Notes under the pieces: generated by a model
Databases searched by the model: none
Told to the model about the DNA's origin: nothing
The model's input: the letters and a program-made list of their open reading frames with translations, nothing else
Assembly (NCBI GenBank): GCA_037447655.1
Contig: JBBHKE010001694.1
Span: 1-64,000 of the forward strand
Length of the DNA stretch: 64,000 bases
Reading direction: 5' to 3'
Source of the DNA: Zygnema cylindricum
Taxonomy: Eukaryota > Streptophyta > Zygnematophyceae > Zygnematales > Zygnemataceae
Part shown: piece after piece, positions 11,601-23,731 of the stretch
How positions within the stretch are numbered: the first letter of the stretch is position 1
Layout: every line of letters starts with the position of its first letter
Made by a program: the position numbers and the translations under genes

Positions 11601-14600
11601 CCTCATTTGTATCCGCTGTTTGTAAGGATGTTGTCAAATTATAAATGCAAAAAGGTATATGTTGACTATGCGATATGTGCACTTTCAATATTGTTTCTAA
11701 AAAGTAAGCCTCTGTTAGAACTGTCAGATGTCTTTATTCCCTGAGAACGCATTATCATGGGAAATCTATTTGTGATAAATTTCTCTGCAATTTGTATTAC
11801 ATGCCACTGGTGACTGTCAGGTCTCTTCTTGCCCTAAACTGGAATTGGGACTTGTGGTTTTTTTTTGTTATTTTTCTCTGCAATTTGTTTTTCCCTACAG
11901 GCTCGCTTAAGCTCGGGTGAATATACCCACTCAGTACTATTTGCAGATGATGTGAGAGCAGTTTTCCGTAATGCAGCAATGTGTGCCCCTTCCAACAGCC
12001 CAGTCCAGGTGATTTTTTGTTTTTCTTTGTCCCTTCTTTTTGGCTTGAGCCTATGGGAGTTGGCTTTTTGCCCAGCATAGGTGAACTTTAAGTTTTTTTT
12101 TCTTTTTTGCTGAACCATATGGGATTCCGTTTTTTAAGGAAGGGGTTGTTGGTTCGACACCCTTTTCTATTGGTGTATTTTGAGTCCTCGAGTCTTATTT
12201 TCTATTGTTTCCTTGCAAGGATTTTTATTCTCAAATACATTGGAAGCAATGGCAGGTGTGGTGGTTCCCTGGTTTCCCTCTCTGTCTTACCCAATTTTCT
12301 ATGTTTATCCCTTCAATTTTCTATTACTGATTATACAGAATTGATTAACACTAATTCGACTATCAGTTTTTTAACCCCGGAAAATAAGGTTCTTATATCA
12401 CTAGTAAAACCAACAAACCATCATGTCAAGCAACTCTACATTGGATTTATTCATTCTGACGCCTTTAGTGATATGGGTTATTCTTTTAATATTAACGAAG
12501 ATGAATGGTACAAAAGCTGACGGTGTATCGCTATTAGCAGTAGTGTTTTTTCCGACCTTTAAATGATGTCTTTTTCCGAGCACACTCGTCGGATTATTGA
12601 CCGACAGTAAGATTCCTACCTTCTGATTGGTGCTCTCCAAATGAAAACCAGACACGTGTGCACCAAGAATAGTTGATTATGTGGCAAAACAAACATTATT
12701 GCTTAGAAAGACACACGGTGTACTTCTCCAGGGCACATGCTCATTAGAAACTGCAAGTCCAAACTAATTCCAAATTTCCTTTTCTTTATTATCATTTATG
12801 AACAGGAAAATGCCCTTCTTTTATGGCGTCTTTTTGAGGAGGATGTCGCTCTCTACGAAATCGCAGCGACAGAATCGGTGGTTGTTCCCCGTTTACCACA
12901 CGATGGGAAAAATGAAACCGTAGGTTCAGTTTCAGTTTCGGACATTGCACCGATCGTTACTTCTGCAGCCGACATTTGTCTAAACAAGAGGAAAAGAGAC
13001 GAAGTGGATCTTGAGGTACAAAAATCCCCAGAAAAGAAAGAATGTACGGAGGGTTCTAGAGATCGAGTGAGAGAAAAACTGGTTTTTCTTCCCGTTGCAG
13101 ATACCGCGGTCCTTACTTTCGCGAAACCCAGAACTCGAATGGTGGGGAGACGAAAACAGTTCAGGTCGTCCGTGAATGGGGTAAACGGAGAGAGAGAGAG
13201 CACTACCTCTGCCTCGGATGTCGCACGACATAGTTCAAATGACAGTGGAAAAGATGTAGAGGAAAAAGAAATTCAAACGGAAAGGTTTGAAAGTCTGTTG
13301 GCTTTGGAGGAGGCAGGAAGGTCGCTTCTTCAAGTTTCTCACGAGTACAACAACGGGAGTAGAGAGAAGAGGTCTTTACCGCTGGAAGGAAGTATTCTTC
13401 CGGAGTTGAAAATGGAAATCGAGAAAAAATATTTACCTTCAAACGGCGATGCGAGAGAAGCAGAAAATTTGCAATTTGTTAAAACATCACAAACTGACAA
13501 GGAACTAGTTCTGAAATTGAAACGACCGCGTGGTCGTCCAAGCTTGGAAAAAAATGGAGGGAAAAAGGAAGACAACCTCGTAGATGGAAAAAAAGTCGCA
13601 AATTGCAAATCAGAACAAGTGTATAGTAGAGCGAAAAAAGGGGAAAAGGAAGGAGGCGATTGTGAATACGTTGAAAAAACCGAACAAAGGTGTGCGGGAG
13701 TTTATAGTTTCCTCGCGGAGGCAGTAGAGATTTATTCTCCGGTGAGAGGAGAAGGTCCCAAGGAATTTTCTTTAGAATGGTTACACCCAGTAAGAACACA
13801 GAGGAGACGAGGTCGAACTGTTCCTATGGTGGCGAAGACAGGAAGGTCTCGAGAGGGAAGGGCGGTAGAGAAGGGAGAGAAACCGAGTTCCGAAAAAAGT
13901 GATAGAAGAATAAGTGGTGGAGAAGTGAGTGATGGAGTAAGTAAAAGGGATGTTGAAACAAAATTTGAACAGGGACGTAGTAGAGGAAATTTGACGTCAG
14001 AACAAAAAGGTGTGATGAAAGGAGGAGGAAACGTCAACCAGTGGAAAACAGTGGAATTGGAGGAGAGGAAAGAAGAGACGAACCGGTTCCATGTTGAGAA
14101 ATTGAAATATGTGTTGGGAGAACTGTTTACGGAGAAAAAAGAGAATGCGGCTTCTGTCGGAAAAGTCCGAGATGGGAGCCCGGTAGAGGTAGGGACTACA
14201 CTGACAGAGGGAGGAGGATTTCCCAGAAGTCAGGCGGGGGAGGAGGAGGGAAAGGCAGCTGAGGAGGAAGCTGCGAGTCTTTTGGAGCAACTTAAACAGG
14301 GTTGCGTCAAGACCGAAAATGAGATGATGCCGAAAAAAGGATATAGTACGTTTGGGGAAGAGAAAGAGAGTGAGAAAGAGAAAGAACTGTTAGTTTGTGT
14401 AGAAAGCCACGGAGAATCGAGTAGTAGTGCTCGAACGGGACGACCTTTTCTGGAGAAGTGGAGGCCTCTTTCTGCCTCTCTCGCAAAGGGAGAAGGAAAA
14501 ATCAAAAGTCATTCCGTATTTACTGTAAAGCAAGGGGTGGCAGTGAAAGTACCTCATCCTCCTCCTACTGTAGGCTTATCTCATTCTGCAACGTTAGATG

Positions 14601-16435
14601 TACCAAAGCAGATACGAGCGGGTTTTCTCAAGGGTTCGGGAACGAATACAGAATCTGCTGATTTCCAGGGAGGGAATTCTTCACTTTGTCCCGCTGAATC
14701 AGAAATCTCTATTTCTAACGTTGTTCCTCCAGGCGACTCGAGCTTCATTTGTTCGAAATCGGCAAACTTTGGAGTACAAACACAACAACTTTCCTCGGTT
14801 TTGGGATCGAAAAGTGTTTCTGCAAGAAGTTTGCCTTATACGCCTCCGACTCCCCGAATTTTCGGAAGTATTGGAAGTATTGTGCCTCGACAGACTACTT
14901 CTGCGACTTGGAAAAAGGTACAGGCTTTTTCAGGACAGGAAAAATCGTCAGATGGGATTCAAAACCAGTGTTCAGATGAGTTTTTGAAACCGTCAAAAGA
15001 CCAGTTTGTAAACCCTAATCCTGTCTTTACTCCCGAGTTTCATCAGAGGACAATATCTGATGTTGTCTTAAATTCTAAAAAAGACGAGGACTCTGAGTTT
15101 TTGCATCCATGTAAAACTCAAGTTAATTCAATCTGCCTGAGTTTGACAAAACAAATTACGATGTCTTGCGTTAATTCTTCGGAGTTTGTACAAAATAATA
15201 GTTCACATGTCGCTCTTATTTCTGACACTCCTTCAGAACCTCTCCCTTCTCAAAGTAACTCTTCAATTATAACCGAGGCTTGTACGGCGAGTGTCGTGGG
15301 TGGTCAAAATACTAAACGGACCGATTACTCAAAAAGTAGTGTGGATAGAGGGAATTCTGTTGCGGGAAGTATCATTTCAGTTTCTTCGTCAAGTGGAGGA
15401 GACAAAGCTCCATTGCAAAGTCCATGGCTGGAATTGCTCGCAAATGCCCTTCAAGAAGATGACAGCCTATCAGAAAAATCGGTAAGAAGGAAGGAGAAAG
15501 AATCTTTGCAAGAACCGCAGAAAAGGAAAAACGGCGAGTTTCCGATAGGACTCTCTGCAAGAGAAAAAGTTTGGGAGGGATTGTCAAGAATGAAATATGA
15601 TCCCCTGAAAATTCGGACAACAAGGCCTACTGATAAAAGTTCAGATGCAGATAAATTAGTGTCTGAAAAAGACAAACACTCAGATATGGGCAAAAAGTCA
15701 GATGCAGACAAAAACTTAGACACAGTCAAAACAAAGTCAGATGCAGACAAAACGCCAGATACAGAGGAAAAGAAGCCAGAGACTGCCGATTTAGATCGAA
15801 AAAAATCAGAGTCCTTAGATGTGGGACAAGATGCTCTTCCATTGGCTGTTTCTGCTCTGCAAAGTCTCGCAGGATCTCCTCCTAGAGATAAAAGTCAATG
15901 GGGTGGATCCTCAAATGCAACGACTCTCTCTTCTGTCGCGGGATCAGTTGTCTCGACGGGACGGATTTCTGTTTTGGACCAACCTAAACGCCAGGAGAAA
16001 ACTACGATTCCTTCAAATCGATCCCAGATAGTAGCTGGGAATAAAGAGAAAATTCGGGCAAGGAAGCTCGATGCTTTATCACAGGTGAGCGGGAAAAAGG
16101 AAATTATTGCCTGGTGCATATCTAGGGTCTCCCCCCCCCCCCCTTTTCTTTCCCTCCCACGCTCCCTTCCTTCCTCCCTCTCTCCCTATCTTTCCTGAGA
16201 TCACTGTACATCCTTTGAAGCCTGAATGTGCTTATTATTTTTTCATCTTCACCAAGTAAGCTTGTTTTCTATATACTTAACAAAGCTGTTATTTACTTTC
16301 TGACCTGATTTTTTTCTCTGTTTGTTGTTGTAATGTTTTACCTTTTAATAGGTGAGTGAGCTCGTAAGTTTGGAAAGGTCCTCCCTGGGGACTATGGCTG
16401 GAAGTATTTCAACTCCAGCTCTTACCTCTGTATAA
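8609..16435 (+). CDS. Large nuclear protein with divergent bromodomain and AT-hook
   Basis: Probable chromatin-binding protein of roughly 1,370 residues. Exons read: 8609-8835, 9485-9617, 9933-about 10054, 10451-10503, 11408-11516, 11901-12008, 12806-16084 and 16352-16435 (TAA). All junctions agree in phase except the third-to-fourth, where GAGTATGT gives the wrong phase, so a boundary or mini-exon is missed. The bromodomain spans exons 4-7: FNRPVAKSEWP, then SPLDLGTIQARLSSGEY, then FADDVRAVFRNAAM and an amphipathic helix ending LFEEDVALYE. The position of the conserved YN pair reads CA, so the acetyl-lysine-binding Asn is absent. The 3.3-kb seventh exon is charged and Ser-rich, with an AT-hook KRPRGRPSLEK near 13521 and KSDADK-type repeats at 15640-15760. 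The N-terminal part (CNKC; RLPYKRPFYSLALHPLE) is unrecognised. The true start is uncertain. Confidence 0.8.
9880..9932 (+). promoter_or_regulatory. CT microsatellite serving as polypyrimidine tract of an acceptor
   Basis: A CT repeat (9893-9920) leads directly into GCCACAG and the exon that begins at 9933. It occupies the place where a polypyrimidine tract is expected. Similar CT tracts follow the donors at 11517 and 16085. Confidence 0.6.
12517..12720. mobile_element. Short CACCG-family MITE in the sixth intron
   Basis: Left part TATCGCTATTAGCAG and right terminus CACGGTG followed by TA are recognisable. The interior has the family blocks TCGTCGGATTATTGACCG and CCTTCTGATTGGTG. The left terminus is altered. 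It lies within the bromodomain-gene intron between 12008 and 12806. Confidence 0.6.
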
Positions 16436-17454
16436 AAATGACGAGACTCTGGAAGAGTAAAACGAAGGGGGAAAATAAACAAAAATTCTTGTCCATAGGC
16501 GGGTTTTTCTTTCCTTCAACGATTTCAGGCAAACCTCGTTCGTATATATGCCGACCCCTATTGTGCAGTTTACCTTAGGATTTGAAAGTCCGTTTGAAAT
16601 ACGACGCATGAGAATTATTGAAGAATTTACAACGTCGAATTTACGATTTATGAAATGATTTACGAAATGTGTACACGAAACTTGTTTACAAAATGCGAAA
16701 AGATTTACGAAATGCATTTGTGAAACGAGTTTATGATATGACCTTATGCAATACAGCCTTGTAAACCAAGGTCTTTTCTCATTGGTCGATGGAAAAAGGC
16801 CTTCGTGTTTGCAATCAAAGACAAAAAAAAAGGTGAGAAAAGAGATGAAAGTAGTGATTTAACAAAGCTGAAAAAAGGATGAAAAAAAGAAGGCAAATGG
16901 AGGTGGGAGATATGTGGATATATAAACTCTTGTTTCATATTGTAAGTAGAGAAAAGTCTGTAGACAGTAGAGTAGCGAAAAGTTGGTACTATCTGGGGTT
17001 AGTGGGTCTTTTTTTGTTGCATATTGTAATAACTAGGCATGTAGTTTTTAAGGCGTAAAGAGAAAAAAAGTAAGTCTTTTTAACAATTTCTAAGTCAAGA
17101 TCATTGGGTAATATTTTGTTGCATAATGTAAGTAGGTTTGTTAGTTTGGGACGGGAAAAAAGGCAAAAAATGTTTCAATTTTCCTGGTGTTGGGACTATT
17201 TGTCCCTTCACCAGGTTATGTACAGGTCTTTGATTTGTTTTTACAGTTTATTTTGATTGAATGAGCATATGTTTTTACCTTACCAAATATCCAAATATTA
17301 TAGTCAACATTGTTTTATCGACTTTTTTCCTTTTCAATGCTTTTTTATTTTCTTCAACCTTTAAATCTTCTTTTTTAAAGTGTACTACCTGTGAACATTC
17401 TGTATGTTGCAAAAAATGTTTTTTGTTAAGTGTTTTCTCTTTTCTCTTTTCTGT
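16436..17454. other. Region downstream of the bromodomain gene, no gene seen
   Basis: AT-rich sequence, presumably 3' UTR and intergenic DNA. It includes a loose cluster of TTTACGAAATG words (16620-16730) and three imperfect copies of a TTGCATA(T/A)TGTAA-type word (16935, 17020, 17115). No coding frame is supported. Confidence 0.6.
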
Positions 17455-17575
17455 TTCTCTTCTCTTCCTCTTTTCTTCTCCTCTCCTCTCCTCCTCTCCT
17501 CTCCTCTCTCCTCTCCTCTCCTCTCCTCTCTCCTCTCCTCTCCTCTCCTCTCCTCTCCTCTCACTCTCCCTTTCT
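17455..17575. repeat. CTCCT/CTCTCCT microsatellite
   Basis: About 120 bp of CTCCTCT-type pentamer/hexamer repeat on the plus strand. Confidence 0.95.
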
Positions 17576-17924
17576 CACAAGACTTTCATAGTCTACAAAT
17601 CACAAACACTAATATCCATGATAATTAAATAACTCCCTACTAACATTCTACCACAAAACCATGTCTGTACACAGAGACGCGGCAATAAACAAAAATAGTA
17701 CACTTGGGCGAAAGCACAATACAACTTGACTCGTTGTATGTAAATGATACTAGACGTACAAAATGTAACATTCTTTCTGAACTTACAAGATCAAAATGAC
17801 ACATGCAAAACTGGCACGGAAAACGCACAACCAATATGTCGATTTAACGATTCCATATTGTCTCGTAGAAAAGCAAAAAAAAATTGTATGTGTAAAAAAT
17901 TAAACAAACGGACAAATTCAAACT

Positions 17925-18190
17925 AACAACCAGACTGGATTATAAAAGAGAGATGGTAAACCATCTAATTCCATGGGAACAAATTAGGGTGGCAATGCCA
18001 AAATTGAAAATCTACATGTGAAGGGAGGTAAGCAAAAAGGAAATGTTATGCTGAAAAACAAACAAAGAAAAATGGAATGTAACATGAGTGCCAAGCAAAG
18101 ATGGATAAGGGAGGCCTAACCGAAACCTGAGGGTCGTGATGAATAGAGTAGGCGTGAAATGTAGGGTGGATAAAATAGTGTTGAATTGGT
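17925..18190 (-). mobile_element. LINE 3'-end fragment (copy 0)
   Basis: A short fragment whose outer end carries the GATGGTAAACCATC palindrome seen at the 3' end of both longer LINE copies. It ends with a piece matching an internal LINE region (GGGAGGCC... GGGTCGTGATGAA near 18110-18150; compare 19330-19370). Most of the element between these parts is deleted. Confidence 0.65.
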
Positions 18191-18280
18191 AGGTGGATGT
18201 CGGTTCAATACGGGGTGGAATATGTTAATACCATACTCGAAGCCGCCCAAAATAAATGGGTATAGACCCGCCAGGCTCTT

Positions 18281-18329
18281 CATCGAGCCGGCGGTGTCAC
18301 TCTTCATCGAGCCGGTGGTGTGCCTTTAC
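18281..18329. repeat. Tandem duplication of a 24-bp unit
   Basis: CTCTTCATCGAGCCGG occurs twice in succession, each followed by a related GGTGT block. The second unit supplies the 5' strand of the tRNA-like hairpin at 18309-18370. Confidence 0.85.
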
Positions 18330-18370
18330 AGCTTAAGTCAGAGGTCCCAGGTTCGAGCCTTAGCCGGCTC
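18309..18370 (+). other. tRNA-like sequence (degenerate tRNA gene or SINE head)
   Basis: A perfect 7-bp terminal stem pairs GAGCCGG (18309-18315) with CCGGCTC (18364-18370). It encloses a canonical pol III B-box GGTTCGAGCC and a partial T-stem. At 62 nt it is too short for a normal tRNA, and I cannot draw a clean anticodon arm. It lies between two LINE 3' ends. It may be a truncated tRNA gene or a tRNA-derived SINE. Confidence 0.45.
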
Positions 18371-18439
18371 AATTTTCTCTAGTACGAGACATGCCGAATC
18401 CCGGATTTCACGGGAATCTAACATATATGGGCCGACTTT

Positions 18440-21400
18440 ATTAAAAAGCGAGATGGTAAACCATCTGAGTCCATAGGAACAAAAAGAAGTAGCATTGCAA
18501 AAACTGAAAAACCACATAACGAGGGAAAAAACAAAAAAGAAAGTCAAGGCAAAAACGACGAAAATACGAAAGGATGGCAAGGAAGTCGAAAATACCCAAA
18601 AGAGTAAAACTCAACAAACAAAACATCAAAGGAACAAACTAACACGTAGCAAAAAACCCCCAACATAACTAAAAATCTACGGAAAGCAACCACGTACGTC
18701 CTCGAATCCCAAAGGAGCACTAGGAGGAGGTTCTGGAACACGCCGTCGATCCATAACGGCAATCGACGATCAAAGTAATATAGAAGCCAACACCCATTGT
18801 AGGGCCACGGAAAAACGTTGACCATAAAAAAAAGTAAGGACTGAAACAGGAGGGCTCCCATATCCTCGCCTCTCGAACGAGCGCCGACCACAAGTACGGA
18901 AAAACTCGTCAAAAGCCACACCCAAACAACCAAATATCTCGACCGCCATCGGAATGAAGCCATCCATAGCGTCGCGATTGGCATAATCACGCTCCTTCCT
19001 TTTAGCCGCGTCACAGGTGGCCACTCCCACATGCCGAGCCGCTTGGTTGACGACTGTAGTTGAGGTGGGGTTCGCCAAAACAATGTCACCGAATGTACGA
19101 CGCACACCATCAAGTAACACAAGGTCAATCCGACGCGAAGGAATAATGTGAGAGACCTCCCGACGAACAGAAAATCCCCCCTTAGAAGCGAAAGGAGCGA
19201 TGGTGTCTCGAATCGTGTTGTGCACCTGAATCAACTCGCCCCCATGGGAGCAACGAAGCAAATGGACCCCGTCGGGCTCGAGAACGTGCCCACAAGAGCA
19301 AACAAGTGAGCAGGGCAAAGGTGGGTGAGGGAGGCCAAGCCGGAACCTAAGGGTTGTCGTGAACTGAGCCAGGGTGAAACGAAGAGTAGATAAGATAGGG
19401 ACAGCCAATAGCCAAGCTCTAAAGCCAGGTCCACCACAAGATATGAAGCGTGCACGCGAAGTATCGAAAGGAAGCGCCTCGAGAAGCTCAGATTTAATAG
19501 GGGCGACAACCCGATCAGGAATAGATTCCTCAACACGCACAACTGATGTCGTAACAAGAGTGGAAAAAATCGGCATGTCCTCGATAGCAGCCAGATTAAG
19601 AGAACGTGATGCATCCAAAAGGGACCGTTGGAAGGCGAGCTCGCCATCCGAAACGCGGGGAACCATGGCCGCAAGAATAGGAGTGTCCCCACCCAAAAAA
19701 CGAGAGACAATAGTAGAAGCAACAAGGCACCAACTTCCCAAATAGGCGGCTGGAGCAACACGCACCGTCGAGAGTAAACCCAAACCGCCAGCCGAGACAG
19801 AAAGAGAGGCTTGGATGCGTGCCGTAGGCCAAAACTCACGATCAAAAGCTCCACGTCCCAACAAAGTGTGGAGGACATCCATAAGGCGATCATCAAAAGC
19901 AGAAAGTGATGACACAAAAGATGGGGTGGGAGGGGAAGTCCGAGTAAGGTAGGAGGGCCGGTGAGGGAAACACCGTGTCAAAAGAGCAAAGGCCACCTGG
20001 GGATCAGAAAGGTGAGGAAGGTCTTCCACGTGGGATAATCTGTATGAAGAGCGAAATCAAGGTATGTCGTGAGGTATGGATCAGAACCAAGCGGGCAACC
20101 CAACACACGAATGCTTTCGGAAGGAGGAGGAGTATGAAAACCGAGAGGGGAGGAATAGGACGTGGGGACCAAACAACACACTTAGAGGGTGTGACTGAAA
20201 GATTGAGTTCGGCCAAGCGAGTCCTAAAAAAGTTATAGGCCGGTATAACTTGGTCCGAAGGACCAATAATGTGTGTGTCATCCGCAACTCAAGGGAAGAG
20301 GAAAGAAAGGTAAGCAGTTGCGAAAGCTCGGATGGCGCGGTAATGGGCTAGGGCAAACAAAGGGCCCCCAAAAGGATCACCCTGACGAGTGCCAGTCATG
20401 GAAGAAAGTGGGACCAAATCATCATCAGTGGAGAAAGAGAGGCTACTACTCAAAGAATAAAAAGTTATCACAAAATGAAATATCAGGACAATCGAAGAAG
20501 GTGAAGCCATAAGCTCCAAAAAATGGCATTCCGATCCACAATTTTAAAGGCATTAGAAACATCCACCAGGAGGACTAACCAATCTCGATGGGCATCTAAC
20601 AAAGCTCGGATCGCGTGGACCACGGCCTCACAACCCCCACTGGTTGCCACTCCGAACTGATGAGGAGAGAAATAATCATGGAAAGCTGGCTAGAGGTGGA
20701 TACAGATGGCACGGGTCACAAATCGGTACAAAACCTCACCCACTGCAATAGGACGGATTCCCCCATTGGGTTAGGTGATAGCTATAAGGCGGGAGGCCGT
20801 GAGGAGATCACAAATACGAGAAGGGACAGTTTCAGCCGCAATAAGAGAACAAACTCGAAAAAACATATCAAAACCCCGAGCACTAGATTCTTGAGGCAAA
20901 ACGTCACGAAATAGCTCATTAACCGTGCCCGAAGGACCCCCCGCTGAAAGATGTGGAGAAGTCGTAAGGGATATAATAAAAAAGTCTCGATCAAGGAGAA
21001 AACACATGTCGCCTCGAAGGTGTGAATAGAGGGGACTGAGGGGTAGGAGCTGGTGGATGAAGAGCTCGGATAATCTCAACAGTCGCAGCCGACCGAGTAC
21101 CAGGATTTAATTGGCTGGAGGGCTCGAACTGCTCGAGAGAGCTCACCAACTCTGCCGAAATGAACTGTACGACGATAAAAAGATGGCACATCAGAAGTCC
21201 GAGATGCATGACGTGGTGTGAAAGAAGCACTCACAATTTGATCGTCGTGTTCGGCATGAAGGGCCCGACAATCACCTCGAAGGAAACGTCAACATCGGAC
21301 CATAGTTTCTCGGGCCCCGCTACCACCGCCACGGCCAGGTAAGACTATAACCAAAAGTGAAAACATGAAAAAGAGGTGCCAAGGTCCAACATCCGCGGGA

Positions 21401-21520
21401 TCCGAATAAATAGGTGACAAAGGAAGGTGGAGGGCGTCCTGTACGATAATCTGCACAGCCATGGGAATTCGCGTGTATAATCCTGGAGGGGGGGGGGGGC
21501 AAATCATAAGCTTCGAGCAC
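18440..21520 (-). mobile_element. LINE copy 1, RT plus CCHC plus RLE-like, decayed
   Basis: Non-LTR retrotransposon, read right to left. It carries an N-proximal region near 21100-21300, a reverse transcriptase with many stops and shifts (20000-20950, VADDTH preceded by a stop), then a well kept frame at 20029-18770. That frame continues with RCFPHRPSYLTRTSPP, a C-x-C...H...C knuckle (CSCGHVLEPDGVHLLRCSHGG) and a restriction-endonuclease-like part (RRIDLVLLDG, FGDIVLANPTS, KERDYANRDAMDGF). Its 3' UTR ends at the GATGGTTTACCATC palindrome near 18455. It is about 75-80 percent similar by eye to the copy at 61.5-64 kb. Inactive. Confidence 0.85.
18770..20029 (-). pseudogene. LINE C-terminal frame (thumb, CCHC, RLE-like), copy 1
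   Basis: A 419-residue open frame from LINE copy 1. The first half is the linker after the RT palm. About residue 245 starts a Cys/His knuckle and about residue 295 the endonuclease-like region with R-x-D and G-D-I-V. The RT part upstream is disrupted, so the frame is not a functional gene. Confidence 0.75.
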
Positions 21521-21784
21521 GTCTAAATCGTGTACAAATGCCCAATCTTCGCTCGTAGGTCCGGACGTGAGTGTAGTGGAAGAAAGGGTACTAGGGGAAG
21601 GGCCGCTCTAGGCCAAAAATTGTTGACAACTCTTTGTATGTCGGGCAATACCGGCACCGGTCGCGAAACGGTTATGACACCCGCTACATTCTATCCGTGT
21701 TGAGGCTTGTGTGCGAGGTTTAGGTGGAGGTGAACGAGGGAGAAGGGGCATAATCTAACATATAGGTGCAGCTAAAAGTAAAGC

Positions 21785-21935
21785 TTCGAGACGAGGTCCA
21801 CCATAAGAGAGAAAGAGTGCAAGCGAAGAATCAAGAGGGAAGCGTCTCGAGAAGCTCAATTTTAATCGCGCGAACAACTTGATCATAAATTGATTCTTTG
21901 ACACGCCCAACTAATGTTGTATCATGGGTGGTTCA
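21785..21935 (-). mobile_element. LINE internal fragment
   Basis: This stretch repeats the 19425-19560 part of LINE copy 1 (GGTCCACCA, GAGGGAAGCGTCTCGAGAAG and CAACTAATGTTGTA blocks), in the same orientation. It is a separate truncated insertion or a rearranged piece of copy 1. Confidence 0.7.
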
Positions 21936-21999
21936 ACCATCGCGAATTCGATAATAAAATCTTCTTCGGATCCGACAGTTGACTTTTAGTACGAGTTAC

Positions 22000-22412
22000 T
22001 AATGTTGGGTATCGAGAGCCCGTTTCCGATATTCGATATGTATCGAAATTTGGGAACCGGATAATCGATATATGGAGGAGCTTAATATCGCGATATTTTT
22101 GCGATACATCGGCCGATATCAAGATATATTTCAATTCGGATATATCGAAGTGACGTTAGGTCAATCTTTTTTTCCGAACCTCCCCCCCCCGTGGCGCGCG
22201 CTCAGTGGGGGGTGGGGGGGCAAAGATTTTTCCGTACAATTTTTCGTTCGGTATTCCGTACTGAATCTATAAGGACACCCACCTTTTACCAAATATATCG
22301 CGATATAATATGTTGGTCCCGGTACGATGTATCGAGGCCTCTGACCGATTGATAATCGATATATAGAATATCGAACTCATCGCGATATGATTTTACCCGG
22401 TGCCCAACATTA
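22000..22412. mobile_element. hAT-like MITE H2 (GATATATCG family)
   Basis: It starts TAATGTTGGGTATCG and ends GTGCCCAACATTA, with GATATATCG-rich arms. The centre is C10...GTGGCGCGCGCTCAGTG...G-run (22180-22220), the unexpanded form of the C/G hairpin. I do not see a clean 8-bp target duplication, so one flank may be altered. Confidence 0.8.
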
Positions 22413-22738
22413 GTACTACAGTGTAACCCACATATAATTCGGAGGTATGAATTCAACGCGTTTTTTCATTACGCGTTATGGGCTACCGTTACACATGTGT
22501 CACAATCTATATATATATATATGACCATGCCACGGTAGATGCATGAGATAGTCTCCTTCACGGTTCACGTCAACACATTTAACGTGGTATGGTCATCTAG
22601 GCCGACAGCCTGACACGTATACAGATTCATACCTCCCGTCGATAGCGACAAATAATTAAAAGAATCTAAAATCCCCGTCTTTCGCTGTCTTGTTAATGCT
22701 GCGTACAAATACTGATATTTCAATGTTCAATTTTAAAG

Positions 22739-23707
22739 CATAGTTGTTCACGGTGATTAGTGCAAACGTACCGTACGTGACGAATTATACGTAACAAACG
22801 CATTGAACCTTTTGATCAAATCGCAAAAAATCGTTAATGAATTTCCTTCCGTACTATTCCGTACATAAAAAAACAAAAAACTATTACATATAACGCAGTT
22901 TGCAAGTTTTTCCCGTATAATGAGCAATAAAACAATAAACTCTTTGTATTTTTATCACACTATTTTCTTGAATCGGAACTTATCCACCAAATGGTAGTCC
23001 AGTCAGCGTAGGGTACGCTACGCACTTGACATACCCGGGTTCGAATGCAATGAAGGTAAAATTTTGTGAAATTTCGTCTGTCCGAGCCTATCTGACAGAC
23101 AGACATGGCTGCTTTCTGTCTGCCTTCTTTCTCTATCTGGTAGACAGCGCATTACTCCAAAAAAAAAATACAGACCAAGAACAAATGACATTTTTCACAT
23201 TCAGCAATTTGCACGACATAGAAAAACAAGATATTTAAAAAATATCAATCACATTAATCAAAAGCTTTGGACGGAGGAGGGTAGGATATGGGGAAGCGGC
23301 TTCCTCGCAGTTTTGTTTTCAACGTTCTATGGGGTCTTCTTTAAAAAAAAATGAAGAAGACGCCCATACAAATTTCAAACTGAACGCGCGAAATTAACTG
23401 AATTGTTGTGACGTTCAACGTCTCTTTTCGAAAATGTCCGTAAATTTTTGATTTTATAACGTACAACTTCCGTGGTATTCCTGTTCAATTCACTAAACAG
23501 AAAGTACCAATAAGTACGACGCACATTCCCCGTTTTATTCCGTACATATCCGTAAAAAAATGTAAAATTACAGTAATTTGTTTTCAAGTTCCCGTAAATT
23601 TTCAGTTTCAGTTTACAGTACACGTTTTTTTACGATTTTTTCAAAAGTCACGAATTATACGTTTCAATTGGAAAAAAAGAAAAAATCACGCGATTTGATC
23701 AACTATG
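22739..23707. mobile_element. hAT-like element A1 (CATAGTTGTTCA termini)
   Basis: A 969-bp element with inverted termini CATAGTTGTTCA and TGATCAACTATG, flanked by a perfect 8-bp duplication TTTTAAAG (22731-22738, 23708-23715). It shares both ends with A2 (24035-24515) but has about 490 bp of extra interior, which includes a tRNA-like insertion at about 22990-23170. No transposase. Confidence 0.9.
22988..23170 (+). mobile_element. Candidate tRNA-derived SINE inside A1
   Basis: It begins GGTAGTCCAGTCAGCG (A-box-like) followed at the right distance by CCGGGTTCGAATGC (B-box-like). A body with TCTGTCTG/CAGACAGA words follows, ending in an A10 tract at 23160-23169. That layout suits a tRNA-derived SINE inserted into the hAT element. 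I see no clear target duplication, so confidence is moderate. Confidence 0.5.
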
Positions 23708-23731
23708 TTTTAAAGTTTACGCCCTTTGTAC

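Noticed and set aside
12853-14505. Row of minus-strand open frames of 80-116 residues
   Set aside because: They lie antisense within the long seventh exon of the bromodomain gene and have the composition expected from its complement.
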